Source: Clostridia bacterium (GTDB lineage: Bacteria; Bacillota; Clostridia; Oscillospirales; Acutalibacteraceae). Taken from it: a DNA stretch of 64,000 bases. The translations under genes were made by a program, and so were the position numbers. Shown piece by piece: positions 9,562-18,258 of this stretch (the stretch's first letter is position 1; each line of letters opens with the position of its first letter). Under the pieces are notes generated by a model. It did not search any database, was not told where the DNA came from, and saw only the letters and a list, made by a program, of their open reading frames with translations. The stretch lies in NCBI GenBank assembly GCA_017380575.1, contig JAFODS010000028.1:105505-169504 (forward strand), written 5' to 3'.

Positions 9562-10638
9562 TTAAAGGATGATAGAAGGTTCGATTTTTCCGCTTTCGGG
9601 TTTGATATCAATTTTCCAACCTGTGAGCTTTGCTGCAAGACGTGCATTCTGACCCTTGTTACCGATAGCAAGTGAAAGCTGAAGATCAGGAACGATTACT
9701 CGGCAAGCCTTTTCGCCGTTTTCGTCAACAGTTACTGACACAACGTCTGCCGGAGCAAGAGCTGCTGCAACAAACTCTGCAGGATTTTCGCTGTACTTAA
9801 CAATGTCGATTTTCTCACCGTAGAGCATATCAACAATCTTGCCCACACGAGCACCGCGGGGACCGATACATGCACCTACTGCATCAACATTTTCGTCCGC
9901 ACTGTAAACAGCGATCTTTGTTCTTGAACCTGCCTCACGTGAAACTGACTTAATTTCAACAGTACCGTCATAGATTTCAGGAACTTCTGATTCAAAGAGT
10001 CTCTTAACGAGTCCCGGATGTGTTCTTGAGATAGTAGCTCTCGGACCGCGTCTGCCCATTTCCTTTGCATCTGCAACACTTGCAATATAAACCTTGATAA
10101 GTGCACCGGGAACAAGTGTTTCACCCGGAATCTGCTCACTTTTGAAAAGTGTTTCCTGAGCCTTGCCGATTTCAACAACTGCGTCGCCTGTTTCAGGATC
10201 AACACGAGAAACCTTAGCTGTAACGATTTCCTGATTGTGGCTCTGGAATTCCTCACGAAGCTTACCGTGTTCAGCCTCTCTGATACCCTGACGGATAACG
10301 TGCTTACCCTTGTCAGCTGCGATACGGCTTACTTCCTTTGTTTCAAGCTCGATTTCGATGATATCACCGACAAGAGCTGTTGCCTTATACTTCTGAGCCT
10401 GCTCAAGTGTCATATCCTCATCGGGATCAACAATCTCAGAAACAACGTTCTTTCTTACGAAAACGCGCATTGTTTCCTCTTCGGGATCAAGCTCGCAGAA
10501 AACGATATCCTTATTGTTATAATCACGCTTAACTGCTGTTACAAGAGCTCTCTGGATGCCTTCGCAAAGTGTTTCCATCGGGATTCCTTTTTCTTTTTCA
10601 AGCATCTTGAGTGCCATAAAAAGTTCCTTGTTTACCAT
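9562..10638 (-). CDS. nusA: Transcription termination/antitermination protein NusA
   Basis: A 358-residue NusA with the order N-terminal RNA-polymerase-binding domain (1-~130), S1 domain (about 135-200) and two KH domains. The KH part contains IGPRGARVGKIVDML and IGNKGQNARLAAKLTGWKIDI. It lacks the extra C-terminal acidic repeats of proteobacterial NusA, as is normal in Firmicutes. The rimP stop and nusA start share one base. Confidence 0.97.
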   Translation of the reverse strand: MVNKELFMALKMLEKEKGIPMETLCEGIQRALVTAVKRDYNNKDIVFCELDPEEETMRVFVRKNVVSEIVDPDEDMTLEQAQKYKATALVGDIIEIELETKEVSRIAADKGKHVIRQGIREAEHGKLREEFQSHNQEIVTAKVSRVDPETGDAVVEIGKAQETLFKSEQIPGETLVPGALIKVYIASVADAKEMGRRGPRATISRTHPGLVKRLFESEVPEIYDGTVEIKSVSREAGSRTKIAVYSADENVDAVGACIGPRGARVGKIVDMLYGEKIDIVKYSENPAEFVAAALAPADVVSVTVDENGEKACRVIVPDLQLSLAIGNKGQNARLAAKLTGWKIDIKPESGKIEPSIIL

Positions 10639-11123
10639 TATTCTACTCCTCCGAAATCATCAAGTTTAACATAAGATGTTTCTTTTTTATTAATCATGAG
10701 CTTTGTGCCGTCCTCCAGCAGAAGCTCAAAGTTTCCGTTATCATAGCTTTCAAGAGTACCCTTGAATTCTCTCTGTCCGTCAACAGGACGGATAAGCTTT
10801 ACCATAATTTTCTCACCGAGGCTCTTTTCAAAATGAGCATCACGCTTAAGGTCACGCTCAAGACCCGGTGAAGAAACCTCAAGACAATAGCTCTGTTCAA
10901 TCGGATCAGCCTCGTCAAGCGGCTTGTCAATCGCGTGACTCATATCCACACAGTCATCAATTGAAACTCCGCCTTCTTTATCAATGAAAACACGAAGGAA
11001 CCAGTCTGCACCTTCTTTTTCAAAGCGGACGTCCCAGATTTCAAGACCGAGAGACTGAGCAATCGGCTCAGCGATTTCCCAGACGGTGTTGACGGTATTA
11101 CCGCCCTTACCTTTTGAAGCCAT
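10638..11123 (-). CDS. rimP: Ribosome maturation factor RimP
   Basis: A 161-residue protein for 30S assembly, first gene of the rimP-nusA-ylxR-ylxQ-infB-rbfA-nrnA operon. The motifs SLGLEIWDVRFEKEG, DKPLDEADPI and LEVSSPGLERDLKR identify it. The ribosome site AGGAGGTAG is 5 bp before the ATG. A short stable hairpin lies in the leader just upstream. Confidence 0.95.
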   Translation of the reverse strand: MASKGKGGNTVNTVWEIAEPIAQSLGLEIWDVRFEKEGADWFLRVFIDKEGGVSIDDCVDMSHAIDKPLDEADPIEQSYCLEVSSPGLERDLKRDAHFEKSLGEKIMVKLIRPVDGQREFKGTLESYDNGNFELLLEDGTKLMINKKETSYVKLDDFGGVE

Positions 11124-11144
11124 AATCTACCTCCTAAACAACAC

Positions 11145-11170
11145 AAAAGAGCGGGTTGCCCCACTCCTTT
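11145..11170 (-). promoter_or_regulatory. Leader hairpin ahead of rimP-nusA operon
   Basis: On the reverse strand, GAGTGGG / CCCGCTC (one G-U pair) with a GCAA tetraloop, extended by AAAG/TTTT, is followed by a T-rich run and then the rimP ribosome site. It could act as a weak attenuator or mRNA-stability element for the operon. This is an inference from the fold only. Confidence 0.4.
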
Positions 11171-11241
11171 GTCAATACATTCTAAAGTTTACTGTAATAT
11201 GATATCACATTATTTCTGAAATATCAAGTGTTTTTTTGAAA

Positions 11242-11901
11242 TTAAAGTTTATTGAACTTATTAAGCACAAGAACAGTTATAACAGCTACCACGATTGTGA
11301 TGAACATAAGTGTACCTGCACCCATTGTCGGGTCTACGAAATAAAGGAATGCAACACCGGCAATAAGAGGTGTGATCATAATCTTCCAATGCTTGAGGAT
11401 GTAACCTGCAGCAAGTGAACCGAAGAGAGCCGGGAGAACATAATCAAATGCAGGAGCAAGAGTGCCTTCTGTAAGAACGCTGAGGTAAGGGCCGAAAGCA
11501 AGAACACCGACTGCGATAACAACTGTTGTTACGATTGAAGAAACCGCAATTGCAATAGTTGTGATAACTTCGCCTTCTTCTGTGTTTGCGCGAACCTTAG
11601 CCTGCTCCATAGCCTTAAGACCGCAGGGAAGCTTGAGGTTTGAGATGTTACCTGTAACAAAGCTGAGGTAAGCACCGCCGGGACCGAGAAGAGGAACGTA
11701 TGTGATAACCTCAACAATAGCTGTGAGCCAATAAAGAGCCATAAGCTTCGGCATAATGCTAAGAAGTGCATTTGCTTCAGGCCATACATTCCAACGGATG
11801 CAGACAGAAACAGGAATACAAATAAGAACAAGCAATGCACCGATGTTCCAGAGGATACCCCATCTGTGAACTCTGTCAAAATAGTCTTTCTGATTAATCA
11901 T
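11242..11901 (-). CDS. Integral membrane protein, partner of the DUF5058 protein
   Basis: A 219-residue protein with about five to six hydrophobic segments (about 15-38, 50-72, 110-140, 150-170 and 175-215). The segments are separated by a charged loop near residues 95-112 (KAMEQAKVRANTEEGE). I do not recognise a named family. It follows the DUF5058 gene by 14 bp, so the two probably form one membrane complex, perhaps a transporter, but nothing in the sequence shows the substrate. Confidence 0.7.
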   Translation of the reverse strand: MINQKDYFDRVHRWGILWNIGALLVLICIPVSVCIRWNVWPEANALLSIMPKLMALYWLTAIVEVITYVPLLGPGGAYLSFVTGNISNLKLPCGLKAMEQAKVRANTEEGEVITTIAIAVSSIVTTVVIAVGVLAFGPYLSVLTEGTLAPAFDYVLPALFGSLAAGYILKHWKIMITPLIAGVAFLYFVDPTMGAGTLMFITIVVAVITVLVLNKFNKL

Positions 11902-11915
11902 TGTCTGTCCCTCCC

Positions 11916-12761
11916 TTAACCTTTGATATATTCAGCGCCGACTTCGAACCAACCGTGTGAAACAAGGTTCTCGGGAAGCACGTTCGTGAACAACACAGCC
12001 ATACCCATAGCCGCAAACATCGCGATAGGCATTGCAAACGGTTCGAGCTTTGTGAGCTTGAATTTCTTACATACGATATCAAGAACTAACATAAACACTA
12101 TCGCACAGATAAGAACAAGGATTGACATAAAGCCTGCAGAACCGCTGATCATTTTTACCTTTTCAATCTGACCTGCTGCATTTTCTGCAGTTACAGTCTG
12201 AGTTGTAACGCTGTAAATCTCTCTTGAAACGAAAGCCATAACAATACCGATGAAAGCTGCTGCAGAGATAGCATCGCCGAATTTCTGTGACTTTTCGCTC
12301 TTGTTTACTGTTTCGCCGACCTTCTTCTGAAGCTTCTTGCAAAGGAACGGAAGAAGAAGCAAAGGAGCGATACTGCCGAGTGTCATAGCCCATGTTATTG
12401 TTGCAAACTTCTGAGGATCGGTAACTGAATTGTTAAGGGTATCTCCCCAGAAATCAAGAGCAGACTGAGCTGCTGTTGTTTCATATGCAAGGTTACCAAT
12501 AACTGAAAGTCTGATCCACGGAAGAACAATACCCAATGCATTTGCAAGAACGATAACTGTAGCAAGAATTGAAATTGCAGGAGCAACGGTAAACATCGCA
12601 CTTGAAATCATTGTTGTTCTGAGAGTTTCTTTTGCGATACCGAGTTCGCGTGCTCTCTTTAAAGACTTAACAAGGAAAAATACGGACTGTACAACTACGA
12701 AGCCGATAACGATCAATGCAACCGCGTACATAAATCCGCTTGTTTTGAAATCACCATTCAT
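11916..12761 (-). CDS. DUF5058-family membrane protein
   Basis: A 281-residue polytopic membrane protein. It shows about six hydrophobic segments and a conserved-looking cytoplasmic stretch KSLKRARELGIAKETLRTTMISSAMFT, as in DUF5058 proteins. It is first in a two-gene operon with the 219-residue membrane protein. Transport is a plausible role but is unproved. Confidence 0.75.
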   Translation of the reverse strand: MNGDFKTSGFMYAVALIVIGFVVVQSVFFLVKSLKRARELGIAKETLRTTMISSAMFTVAPAISILATVIVLANALGIVLPWIRLSVIGNLAYETTAAQSALDFWGDTLNNSVTDPQKFATITWAMTLGSIAPLLLLPFLCKKLQKKVGETVNKSEKSQKFGDAISAAAFIGIVMAFVSREIYSVTTQTVTAENAAGQIEKVKMISGSAGFMSILVLICAIVFMLVLDIVCKKFKLTKLEPFAMPIAMFAAMGMAVLFTNVLPENLVSHGWFEVGAEYIKG

Positions 12762-12806
12762 CTGGTTTTATCCCCCAATCACGTTTTTACGTTTTAGAAT
12801 GAAGTA

Positions 12807-12836
12807 ATAATAACATAAATCTTTATATATCGTCAA
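12807..12836 (-). promoter_or_regulatory. Promoter of the DUF5058 operon
   Basis: TTGACG (12831-12836) and TATTAT (12807-12812) on the reverse strand, spaced 18 bp, lie about 45 bp before the first start codon. Confidence 0.6.
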
Positions 12837-13034
12837 GTGCAGATAACAGTATTATTATACATTTATTTTTTATACGATCATATAAAAGTGTTTAGCTGAT
12901 AAGGTCGTTTTTTATTTCCAATTTGCAATTATTAATAATTTGTTCATATTTTCTCAATTTTTCCGCTAATTCTTCGTGATATAAAAAACACAGAGATAAC
13001 ATCTCTATTTTCATTTTTATTTTCTCTTTCCCTT

Positions 13035-13067
13035 GAAGGCTCCGATGCTGCACACATCGGAGCCTTC
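13035..13067. repeat. Strong 13-bp inverted repeat in long intergenic region
   Basis: GAAGGCTCCGATG and its exact complement CATCGGAGCCTTC are separated by 7 nt. A pyrimidine-rich tract follows on the plus strand. No gene ends here on the plus strand, so a terminator role is unclear. It may be part of a dispersed repeat. Confidence 0.6.
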
Positions 13068-13150
13068 CCCCTTTTATATGGGATTTATAGTAGAAACAGC
13101 AGAAATATATAGCAATAAGCACTTGTTGCTTTCCAAATCAACATCAGCAC

Positions 13151-13394
13151 AACAAATTTTGGTTTGTAGGGCTTTTCAGTGGTGCAGTTTTCAGGCCCCC
13201 TTGCCTAAAGGGGGGGGCTGGCACGACGAAGTCGTGACTGGGGGATATTTTTAAAGAAAACAACGAAATTCAAATATTTTTTCTAAAAGTATCCCTCCGT
13301 CTTTTGCTTCGCAAAATCCACCTCCCTTTAGCCAAGGGAGGCTTTGCTTGATTTCATAATTGTGCTAAAACACCCCTACAAACCCGAATTTGTT
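13151..13394. repeat. MITE-like inverted-repeat element A
   Basis: Terminal inverted repeats of 21 bp (13151-13171 and 13374-13394; 19 of 21 match) begin AACAAATT and end GGTTTGTAGGG. Inside is a second, imperfect inverted pair: 13196-13248, with a CACGACGAAGTCGTG palindrome, against about 13287-13351, with TTTTGCTTCGCAAAA. Both inner arms carry a CCTAAAGGG/CTAAAGGGAGG core. There is no coding potential. The same terminal repeats bound element B at 46309-46530. Confidence 0.7.
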
Positions 13395-13498
13395 AAACTG
13401 ATTTTTTAATATTTCACTTGTTTTTGTGAGCAAATTTTTTCTATTTGAATTACCATATAAAACATATAAAATATTTGTCAAAAAATATCGTCAAATTA

Positions 13499-13527
13499 TT
13501 GACAAAGGTCTCTTTATGGAATAAAAT
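13499..13527 (+). promoter_or_regulatory. Promoter of the acn-icd-rex operon
   Basis: A perfect TTGACA (13499-13504), a 17-bp spacer and TAAAAT (13522-13527) place the transcript start at about 13534, within the Rex-like site that follows. Confidence 0.85.
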
Positions 13528-13532
13528 AAACT

Positions 13533-13551
13533 TTGTTAAAAAATTAAACAA
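13533..13551 (+). promoter_or_regulatory. Putative Rex operator
   Basis: The site TTGTTAAAAAATTAAACAA closely matches the clostridial Rex consensus TTGTTAA-N4-TTAACAA, with one extra A in the right arm. It overlaps the predicted transcript start of the operon that encodes Rex itself. Repression at low NADH/NAD+ and negative autoregulation would follow. The match is by eye. Confidence 0.65.
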
Positions 13552-13572
13552 GTCGGAGGTTCAACTGCTTTT

Positions 13573-15504
13573 ATGAACTATACAATCGCGCAGAAAATCA
13601 TTAAAAATCACTTGCTTTCAGGCGATATGACCGTAGGCAGTGAAATCGGTCTCAGAATTGACCAGACTCTTACTCAGGATGCTACAGGTACAATGGCTTA
13701 CCTTGAGTTTGAGGCTATGGGTATTGAAAGAGTCAAAACTGAGCTTTCAGTCGCTTATATTGACCATAACACACTTCAGACAGGTTTTGAAAACGCTGAT
13801 GACCACCGTTTTATCCAGAGCGTTGCAAAAAAGAGAGGTCTTCGTTTCTCACGTCCCGGTAACGGTATCTGCCATCAGGTACACCTTGAGCGTTTCGGTG
13901 CTCCGGGTAAGACACTTATCGGTTCTGACTCACATACACCCACAGGTGGCGGTATCGGTATGCTTGCAATGGGTGCAGGCGGACTCGACGTTGCTGTTGC
14001 TATGGGCGGCGGTGCATACTATATTACTATGCCGAAAATGGTAAGAGTTAACCTTACAGGTAAACTTTCACCCTGGGTTGCTGCAAAGGACATCATTCTT
14101 GAAGTTCTTCGCATTATGTCCGTTAAGGGCGGTGTAGGCAAGATTGTGGAATACGGTGGAGAAGGTGTAAAGACACTTTCAGTTCCCGAAAGAGCTACAA
14201 TCACAAACATGGGTGCAGAGCTTGGTGCTACAACATCCATCTTCCCCTCAGACGATATAACACGCGAATTCCTTAAGGCTCAGGGCCGTGAAAAAGATTG
14301 GATTGAGCTTTCAGCTGATGAAGGTGCAGAATATGACGAGGTTATCGAAATCGACCTTTCAACCCTCGCTCCTCTCGCTGCTATGCCTCATATGCCAGAT
14401 AATGTTAAGAAGGTTGAAGAAATCGGTGAAATCAAGGTTGACCAGGTTTGTATCGGTTCTTGCACAAACTCTTCACTTATGGATATGCTCAAGGTTGCAG
14501 CTATCCTTAAGGGTAAGACAGTTTGTCCTTCAGTAAGCCTTTCGATTGCTCCCGGTTCAAAGCAGGTTCTTAACATGCTCGCTCTCAGCGGTGCACTTTC
14601 AGATATGATCGACGCAGGTGCAAGAATTCTTGAATCAGCTTGCGGTCCATGTATCGGTATGGGCCAGTCACCTAATTCAGCAGGTGTATCACTCCGTACA
14701 TTCAACCGTAACTTTGAAGGCCGTTCGGGTACTGCAGACGCAGGTATCTACCTTGTAAGCCCCGAAGTTGCAGCTGCTTCTGCTCTTACAGGTGTTCTCA
14801 CTGATCCGCGCAAGCTCGGCGAAATGCCTGAAATTGAAATGCCTGATGAATTCATCATCAACGACAATATGATCGCGATGCCCGCAGCAATTGAAGATGC
14901 TGACAGCGTTGAGATTATGTATGGTCCGAATATCAAGCCCTTCCCGAAGACAGAGGCTCTTCCTGAAGAAATTACTGCAAAGGCAGTTCTTAAGGTTGGT
15001 GACAACATAACAACTGACCACATTATGCCTGCAGGCGCTAAGATTCTTCCCTACCGTTCAAACATCCCCTTCCTTTCAAACTTCTGTTTCAAGCAGTGCG
15101 ACGAAAAGTTTGCTGAGCATTGTAAGGAAGCAGGAAAAGGTATTATCATCGGCGGTGCTAACTACGGTCAGGGTTCATCAAGAGAGCATGCGGCACTCGT
15201 TCCGCTTTACCTCGGAATTAAAGCTGTTGTTACAAAGTCTTTCGCACGTATTCACTGTGCAAACCTTGTTAATGCAGGTATTATTCCGTTCACATTCAAA
15301 AACGAAGCTGACTACGACAAGATCAGCGTAAACGACGAGCTTTGCCTCCCTGCTATCCGTGAAGCAATCGCAAACGGCAGCGAGGTAACACTCAAAAACA
15401 TCACAACAGGCGAAGAGTATGCTCTTGATTATCAGCTTTCTGAGCGTCAGAGAGATATTATCCTCGCAGGCAGCCTTCTTGACTACACAAGAGAGAACTC
15501 ATAA
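13573..15504 (+). CDS. acn: Aconitate hydratase
   Basis: A 643-residue 4Fe-4S hydro-lyase converting citrate to isocitrate. Cluster ligands are visible in IGSCTNSS and in ACGPCIGMGQSP. The swivel domain carries NYGQGSSREHAALVP. It belongs to the short (~640-residue) aconitase form common in Clostridia. The ribosome site GGAGG lies before ATG 13573. With the adjacent isocitrate dehydrogenase it supplies 2-oxoglutarate for glutamate. First gene of a Rex-containing operon. Confidence 0.95.
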   Translation: MNYTIAQKIIKNHLLSGDMTVGSEIGLRIDQTLTQDATGTMAYLEFEAMGIERVKTELSVAYIDHNTLQTGFENADDHRFIQSVAKKRGLRFSRPGNGICHQVHLERFGAPGKTLIGSDSHTPTGGGIGMLAMGAGGLDVAVAMGGGAYYITMPKMVRVNLTGKLSPWVAAKDIILEVLRIMSVKGGVGKIVEYGGEGVKTLSVPERATITNMGAELGATTSIFPSDDITREFLKAQGREKDWIELSADEGAEYDEVIEIDLSTLAPLAAMPHMPDNVKKVEEIGEIKVDQVCIGSCTNSSLMDMLKVAAILKGKTVCPSVSLSIAPGSKQVLNMLALSGALSDMIDAGARILESACGPCIGMGQSPNSAGVSLRTFNRNFEGRSGTADAGIYLVSPEVAAASALTGVLTDPRKLGEMPEIEMPDEFIINDNMIAMPAAIEDADSVEIMYGPNIKPFPKTEALPEEITAKAVLKVGDNITTDHIMPAGAKILPYRSNIPFLSNFCFKQCDEKFAEHCKEAGKGIIIGGANYGQGSSREHAALVPLYLGIKAVVTKSFARIHCANLVNAGIIPFTFKNEADYDKISVNDELCLPAIREAIANGSEVTLKNITTGEEYALDYQLSERQRDIILAGSLLDYTRENS

Positions 15505-15515
15505 GGAGAATAACA

Positions 15516-16685
15516 ATGACAGAATTACAGATTAAAAATGCAGTAGAAAAATTTGAAGCTCTTATGCGCGAACAGAGCGACCGTTCAGATGCAATCAAGG
15601 CTCAGGGCGATTTCGTCGACTTCGAAAAGCTTGATAAAATTATCATCGGTGTTTGCGGTGGTGACGGTATCGGTCCCGTTATTACAAAAGAAAGTGCAAG
15701 AGTTCTTGAGTATATGCTTGCTGACAAGGTTGCTGCAGGCAAGGTTGAATTCAAGGTTATCGACGGACTTACAATTGAAAACCGTGTTGCAGCTAACAAG
15801 GCTATTCCCGATGATGTTCTTGAAGAGCTCAAGGCTTGTCACGTTATCCTCAAGGGCCCCACAACAACACCTCAGGCAGGCGATCCGTGGCCTAACATTG
15901 AAAGTGCAAACGTTGCAATGAGAAAGGCTCTCGACCTTTTTGCAAACCTTCGTCCCGTTAAGGTTCCTGACGAGGGTATCGACTGGACATTCTTCCGTGA
16001 GAACACAGAAGGTGCTTACGCTGTCGGTTCAAAGGGCTTCAATGTAACTGACGACCTTGCAGTTGACTTTGTTGTTACAACAACTGAAGGCTGTGAAAGA
16101 ATTGCAAAGCTTGCATATGACTATGCAAGAAGAAACAAGAAAGAAAGAGTTTCTATTATCACAAAGGCAAATATCATCAAGACAACTGACGGTAAGTTCC
16201 TTAACCTTTGTAAGAATATCGGCAAGGATTATCCTGAAATCACAACTGATGAATGGTATATCGACATCACTACAGCAAAGCTTATCGACCCGAAGCGTCG
16301 TAAGGATTTCAAGGTATTTATTCTTCCGAACCTTTACGGTGACATCATCACAGACGAAGCTGCTGAATTCCAGGGCGGCGTTGGTACTGCAGGCAGTGCA
16401 AACATCGGTAAGAAATATGCTATGTTTGAAGCTATCCACGGTTCAGCTCCCCGTATGATGCGTGAAGGCAGAGGTCAGTATGCTGATCCTTGCTCAATGC
16501 TCCGTGCTACAGTTATGCTTCTTTCTCACATCGGTGAACAGGAAAGTGCAGACTTGCTTGAAAGAGCACTCGACATCTGTATGTATGAAGAAAAGAAGCT
16601 TCAGATTACAGGCCGTGACACAGGTTGTACTTGTGAAGAATTCGGCAACTACGTTATGGATACAGTTAAAAAACTCAGAGCATAA
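15516..16685 (+). CDS. icd: Isocitrate dehydrogenase (isocitrate/isopropylmalate dehydrogenase family)
   Basis: A 389-residue beta-decarboxylating dehydrogenase making 2-oxoglutarate from isocitrate. Substrate and metal motifs include FRENTEGAYAVGSKG, NLYGDIITDEAAEFQGG and FEAIHGSAPRM. The position 11 bp after aconitase supports isocitrate rather than isopropylmalate as substrate. The cofactor (NAD or NADP) cannot be settled by inspection, though Rex control would suit NAD. Confidence 0.9.
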   Translation: MTELQIKNAVEKFEALMREQSDRSDAIKAQGDFVDFEKLDKIIIGVCGGDGIGPVITKESARVLEYMLADKVAAGKVEFKVIDGLTIENRVAANKAIPDDVLEELKACHVILKGPTTTPQAGDPWPNIESANVAMRKALDLFANLRPVKVPDEGIDWTFFRENTEGAYAVGSKGFNVTDDLAVDFVVTTTEGCERIAKLAYDYARRNKKERVSIITKANIIKTTDGKFLNLCKNIGKDYPEITTDEWYIDITTAKLIDPKRRKDFKVFILPNLYGDIITDEAAEFQGGVGTAGSANIGKKYAMFEAIHGSAPRMMREGRGQYADPCSMLRATVMLLSHIGEQESADLLERALDICMYEEKKLQITGRDTGCTCEEFGNYVMDTVKKLRA

Positions 16686-16709
16686 ATACCATTACAGAGA
16701 GGATTTATT

Positions 16710-17360
16710 ATGCCAAAAGAGAAAAAGGACATATCAATGTCCGTAATCAAGCGACTGCCGAGATATTACAGATTTCTCGGTGAGCTTAAGAAGAAGAATG
16801 TTTCAAGAATTTCATCGCGTGAGCTTTCACAGATGATGGGATTCACAGCATCGCAGATCAGGCAGGATCTTAACTGCTTCGGCGGTTTCGGACAGCAGGG
16901 ATACGGTTACAATGTTGACCAGCTCCGCACCGAAATCGGCTCTATCCTTGGAGTTGGTAACGGCTTTAAGACAATTATTATCGGTTGCGGTAACCTCGGT
17001 AAAGCAATCGCTGCACATATGGCTTTTGAAGACAGAGGATTTGAGCTTGTCGGTATTTTTGACAAAAGAGCTGATGAGATGCAGGATGTCAGAATAAAGG
17101 GTATTTCAATCTCCCCTATCGAAGACCTTGAAATTTACTGCAAAGAGGTTGAGCCGATTGTTGCCGTGCTCTGCACTCCGACACTTGCAACTCCTGAAAT
17201 TGTTGACAGACTTATAAATTTAGGTATCACAAATTTCTGGAATTTCAGTCATTACGATATCAATTCAGTTTATCCCCAGGCAAATGTTGAAAACGTTCAC
17301 CTTAACGACAGTCTTATGACTCTCAGTTATCAGATTACAAACAACGGTGGTGTTGAATAA
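16710..17360 (+). CDS. rex: Redox-sensing transcriptional repressor Rex
   Basis: A 216-residue Rex with an N-terminal winged helix (SVIKRLPRYYRFLGELKKK, SSRELSQMMGFTASQIRQDL) and a Rossmann domain (IIGCGNLGKAIA, near residue 90). The domain senses the NADH/NAD+ ratio. It is 24 bp after icd, in the operon whose promoter carries a Rex-like operator, so it probably regulates its own synthesis and the citrate-to-2-oxoglutarate branch. Confidence 0.96.
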   Translation: MPKEKKDISMSVIKRLPRYYRFLGELKKKNVSRISSRELSQMMGFTASQIRQDLNCFGGFGQQGYGYNVDQLRTEIGSILGVGNGFKTIIIGCGNLGKAIAAHMAFEDRGFELVGIFDKRADEMQDVRIKGISISPIEDLEIYCKEVEPIVAVLCTPTLATPEIVDRLINLGITNFWNFSHYDINSVYPQANVENVHLNDSLMTLSYQITNNGGVE

Positions 17361-18115
17361 TGAAAGTTATGACTTTTAACGTCCTTTGCCACGGCTGCGA
17401 AGGTCACGATTGGTTTGACCGACAGGATGACGTTATTGCAACCGTACGCAAGTATATGCCCGATATTTTCGGACTTCAGGAAGCTCATCTTGACTGGATG
17501 AAAGTTTTCTGGAAAAATATGCCTGAATATGATTATGTCGGTGTAGGCAGAGATGACGGAAAGGAAGACGGAGAATTTTCTCCCGTTTTCTACAAGAAAG
17601 ATAAATTTGATTTTATCGAAGGCAACACCTTCTGGATAAGTGAAACTCCCGATGTACCGTCAAGGTCATGGGACACGGCCTGCACAAGAGTCTGCTCTTA
17701 TGCAAAGCTTCGTGACAAGGAAAGCGGAAAAGTTTTCGTTGCGATGAACACTCATCTTGACCACATCAGCATTGAGGCACGAAAAAACGGTGTTCGCCTT
17801 ATCAATGAATTTGCAAAAAACATCGACTGTCCAATCGTTATCACAGGTGACTTTAATATTCCTGAAAAAACCGATTGCTATCCCGATATGATCGGCTACG
17901 GTATTTTCAAGGACACAAAGTATGTTGCTCCCGTTACTGAGGACACATTCACATTCCACGAGTTTTTCCACCACAACGGTGAAAGATCAGTCATCGACTT
18001 TGTATTTATAACCGAAGGCTTCAACGCTTTGGTATATCAGGTTGTACAGGATAAAATAGACGGTGCTTTCCCGTCTGACCACTGTCCTGTTATTGCTGAA
18101 ATTGATTTTGAATAA
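17360..18115 (+). CDS. Endonuclease/exonuclease/phosphatase (EEP) family protein
   Basis: A 251-residue metal-dependent phosphoesterase fold. Visible motifs are the N-terminal MTFNVLCHG, the metal-binding LQEAH, NTHLDHIS, ITGDFNIPE and the C-terminal SDHCPVIAEI. There is no signal peptide, so it is cytosolic. Its ATG overlaps the rex stop (TAATG), making it the fourth gene of the acn operon. The substrate is unknown; a sugar-phosphate, nucleotide or lipid phosphodiester is possible. Confidence 0.85.
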   Translation: MKVMTFNVLCHGCEGHDWFDRQDDVIATVRKYMPDIFGLQEAHLDWMKVFWKNMPEYDYVGVGRDDGKEDGEFSPVFYKKDKFDFIEGNTFWISETPDVPSRSWDTACTRVCSYAKLRDKESGKVFVAMNTHLDHISIEARKNGVRLINEFAKNIDCPIVITGDFNIPEKTDCYPDMIGYGIFKDTKYVAPVTEDTFTFHEFFHHNGERSVIDFVFITEGFNALVYQVVQDKIDGAFPSDHCPVIAEIDFE

Positions 18116-18121
18116 TGTAAC

Positions 18122-18154
18122 AAAAATCTCAGGTTATAACAATCTGAGATTTTT
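18122..18154 (+). terminator. Terminator of acn-icd-rex-EEP operon
   Basis: An 11-bp inverted repeat (AAAAATCTCAG / CTGAGATTTTT) with a T-run lies 7 bp past the stop. Confidence 0.85.
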
Positions 18155-18193
18155 ACATTATATCAGGTATGTAAAACTAACAAGCTTTTTATG

Positions 18194-18222
18194 TTGATTA
18201 ATTGCGGATTTTATGTTATAAA
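18194..18222 (+). promoter_or_regulatory. Promoter of GDPD gene, with palindrome over the -10
   Basis: TTGATT (18194-18199) and TATAAA (18217-18222) are spaced 17 bp. The -10 lies inside the palindrome TTATGTTATAAACATAA (18211-18227), which recurs identically at 32652-32668. Confidence 0.6.
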
Positions 18223-18258
18223 CATAAATATTCTGGTTTAAAGGAAAGGATTTATAAA

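Noticed and set aside
12892-13122. 76-codon reverse ORF in the gap before aconitase
   Set aside because: It runs through a perfect hairpin, has only a weak ribosome site for its inner ATG, and odd composition; probably chance.
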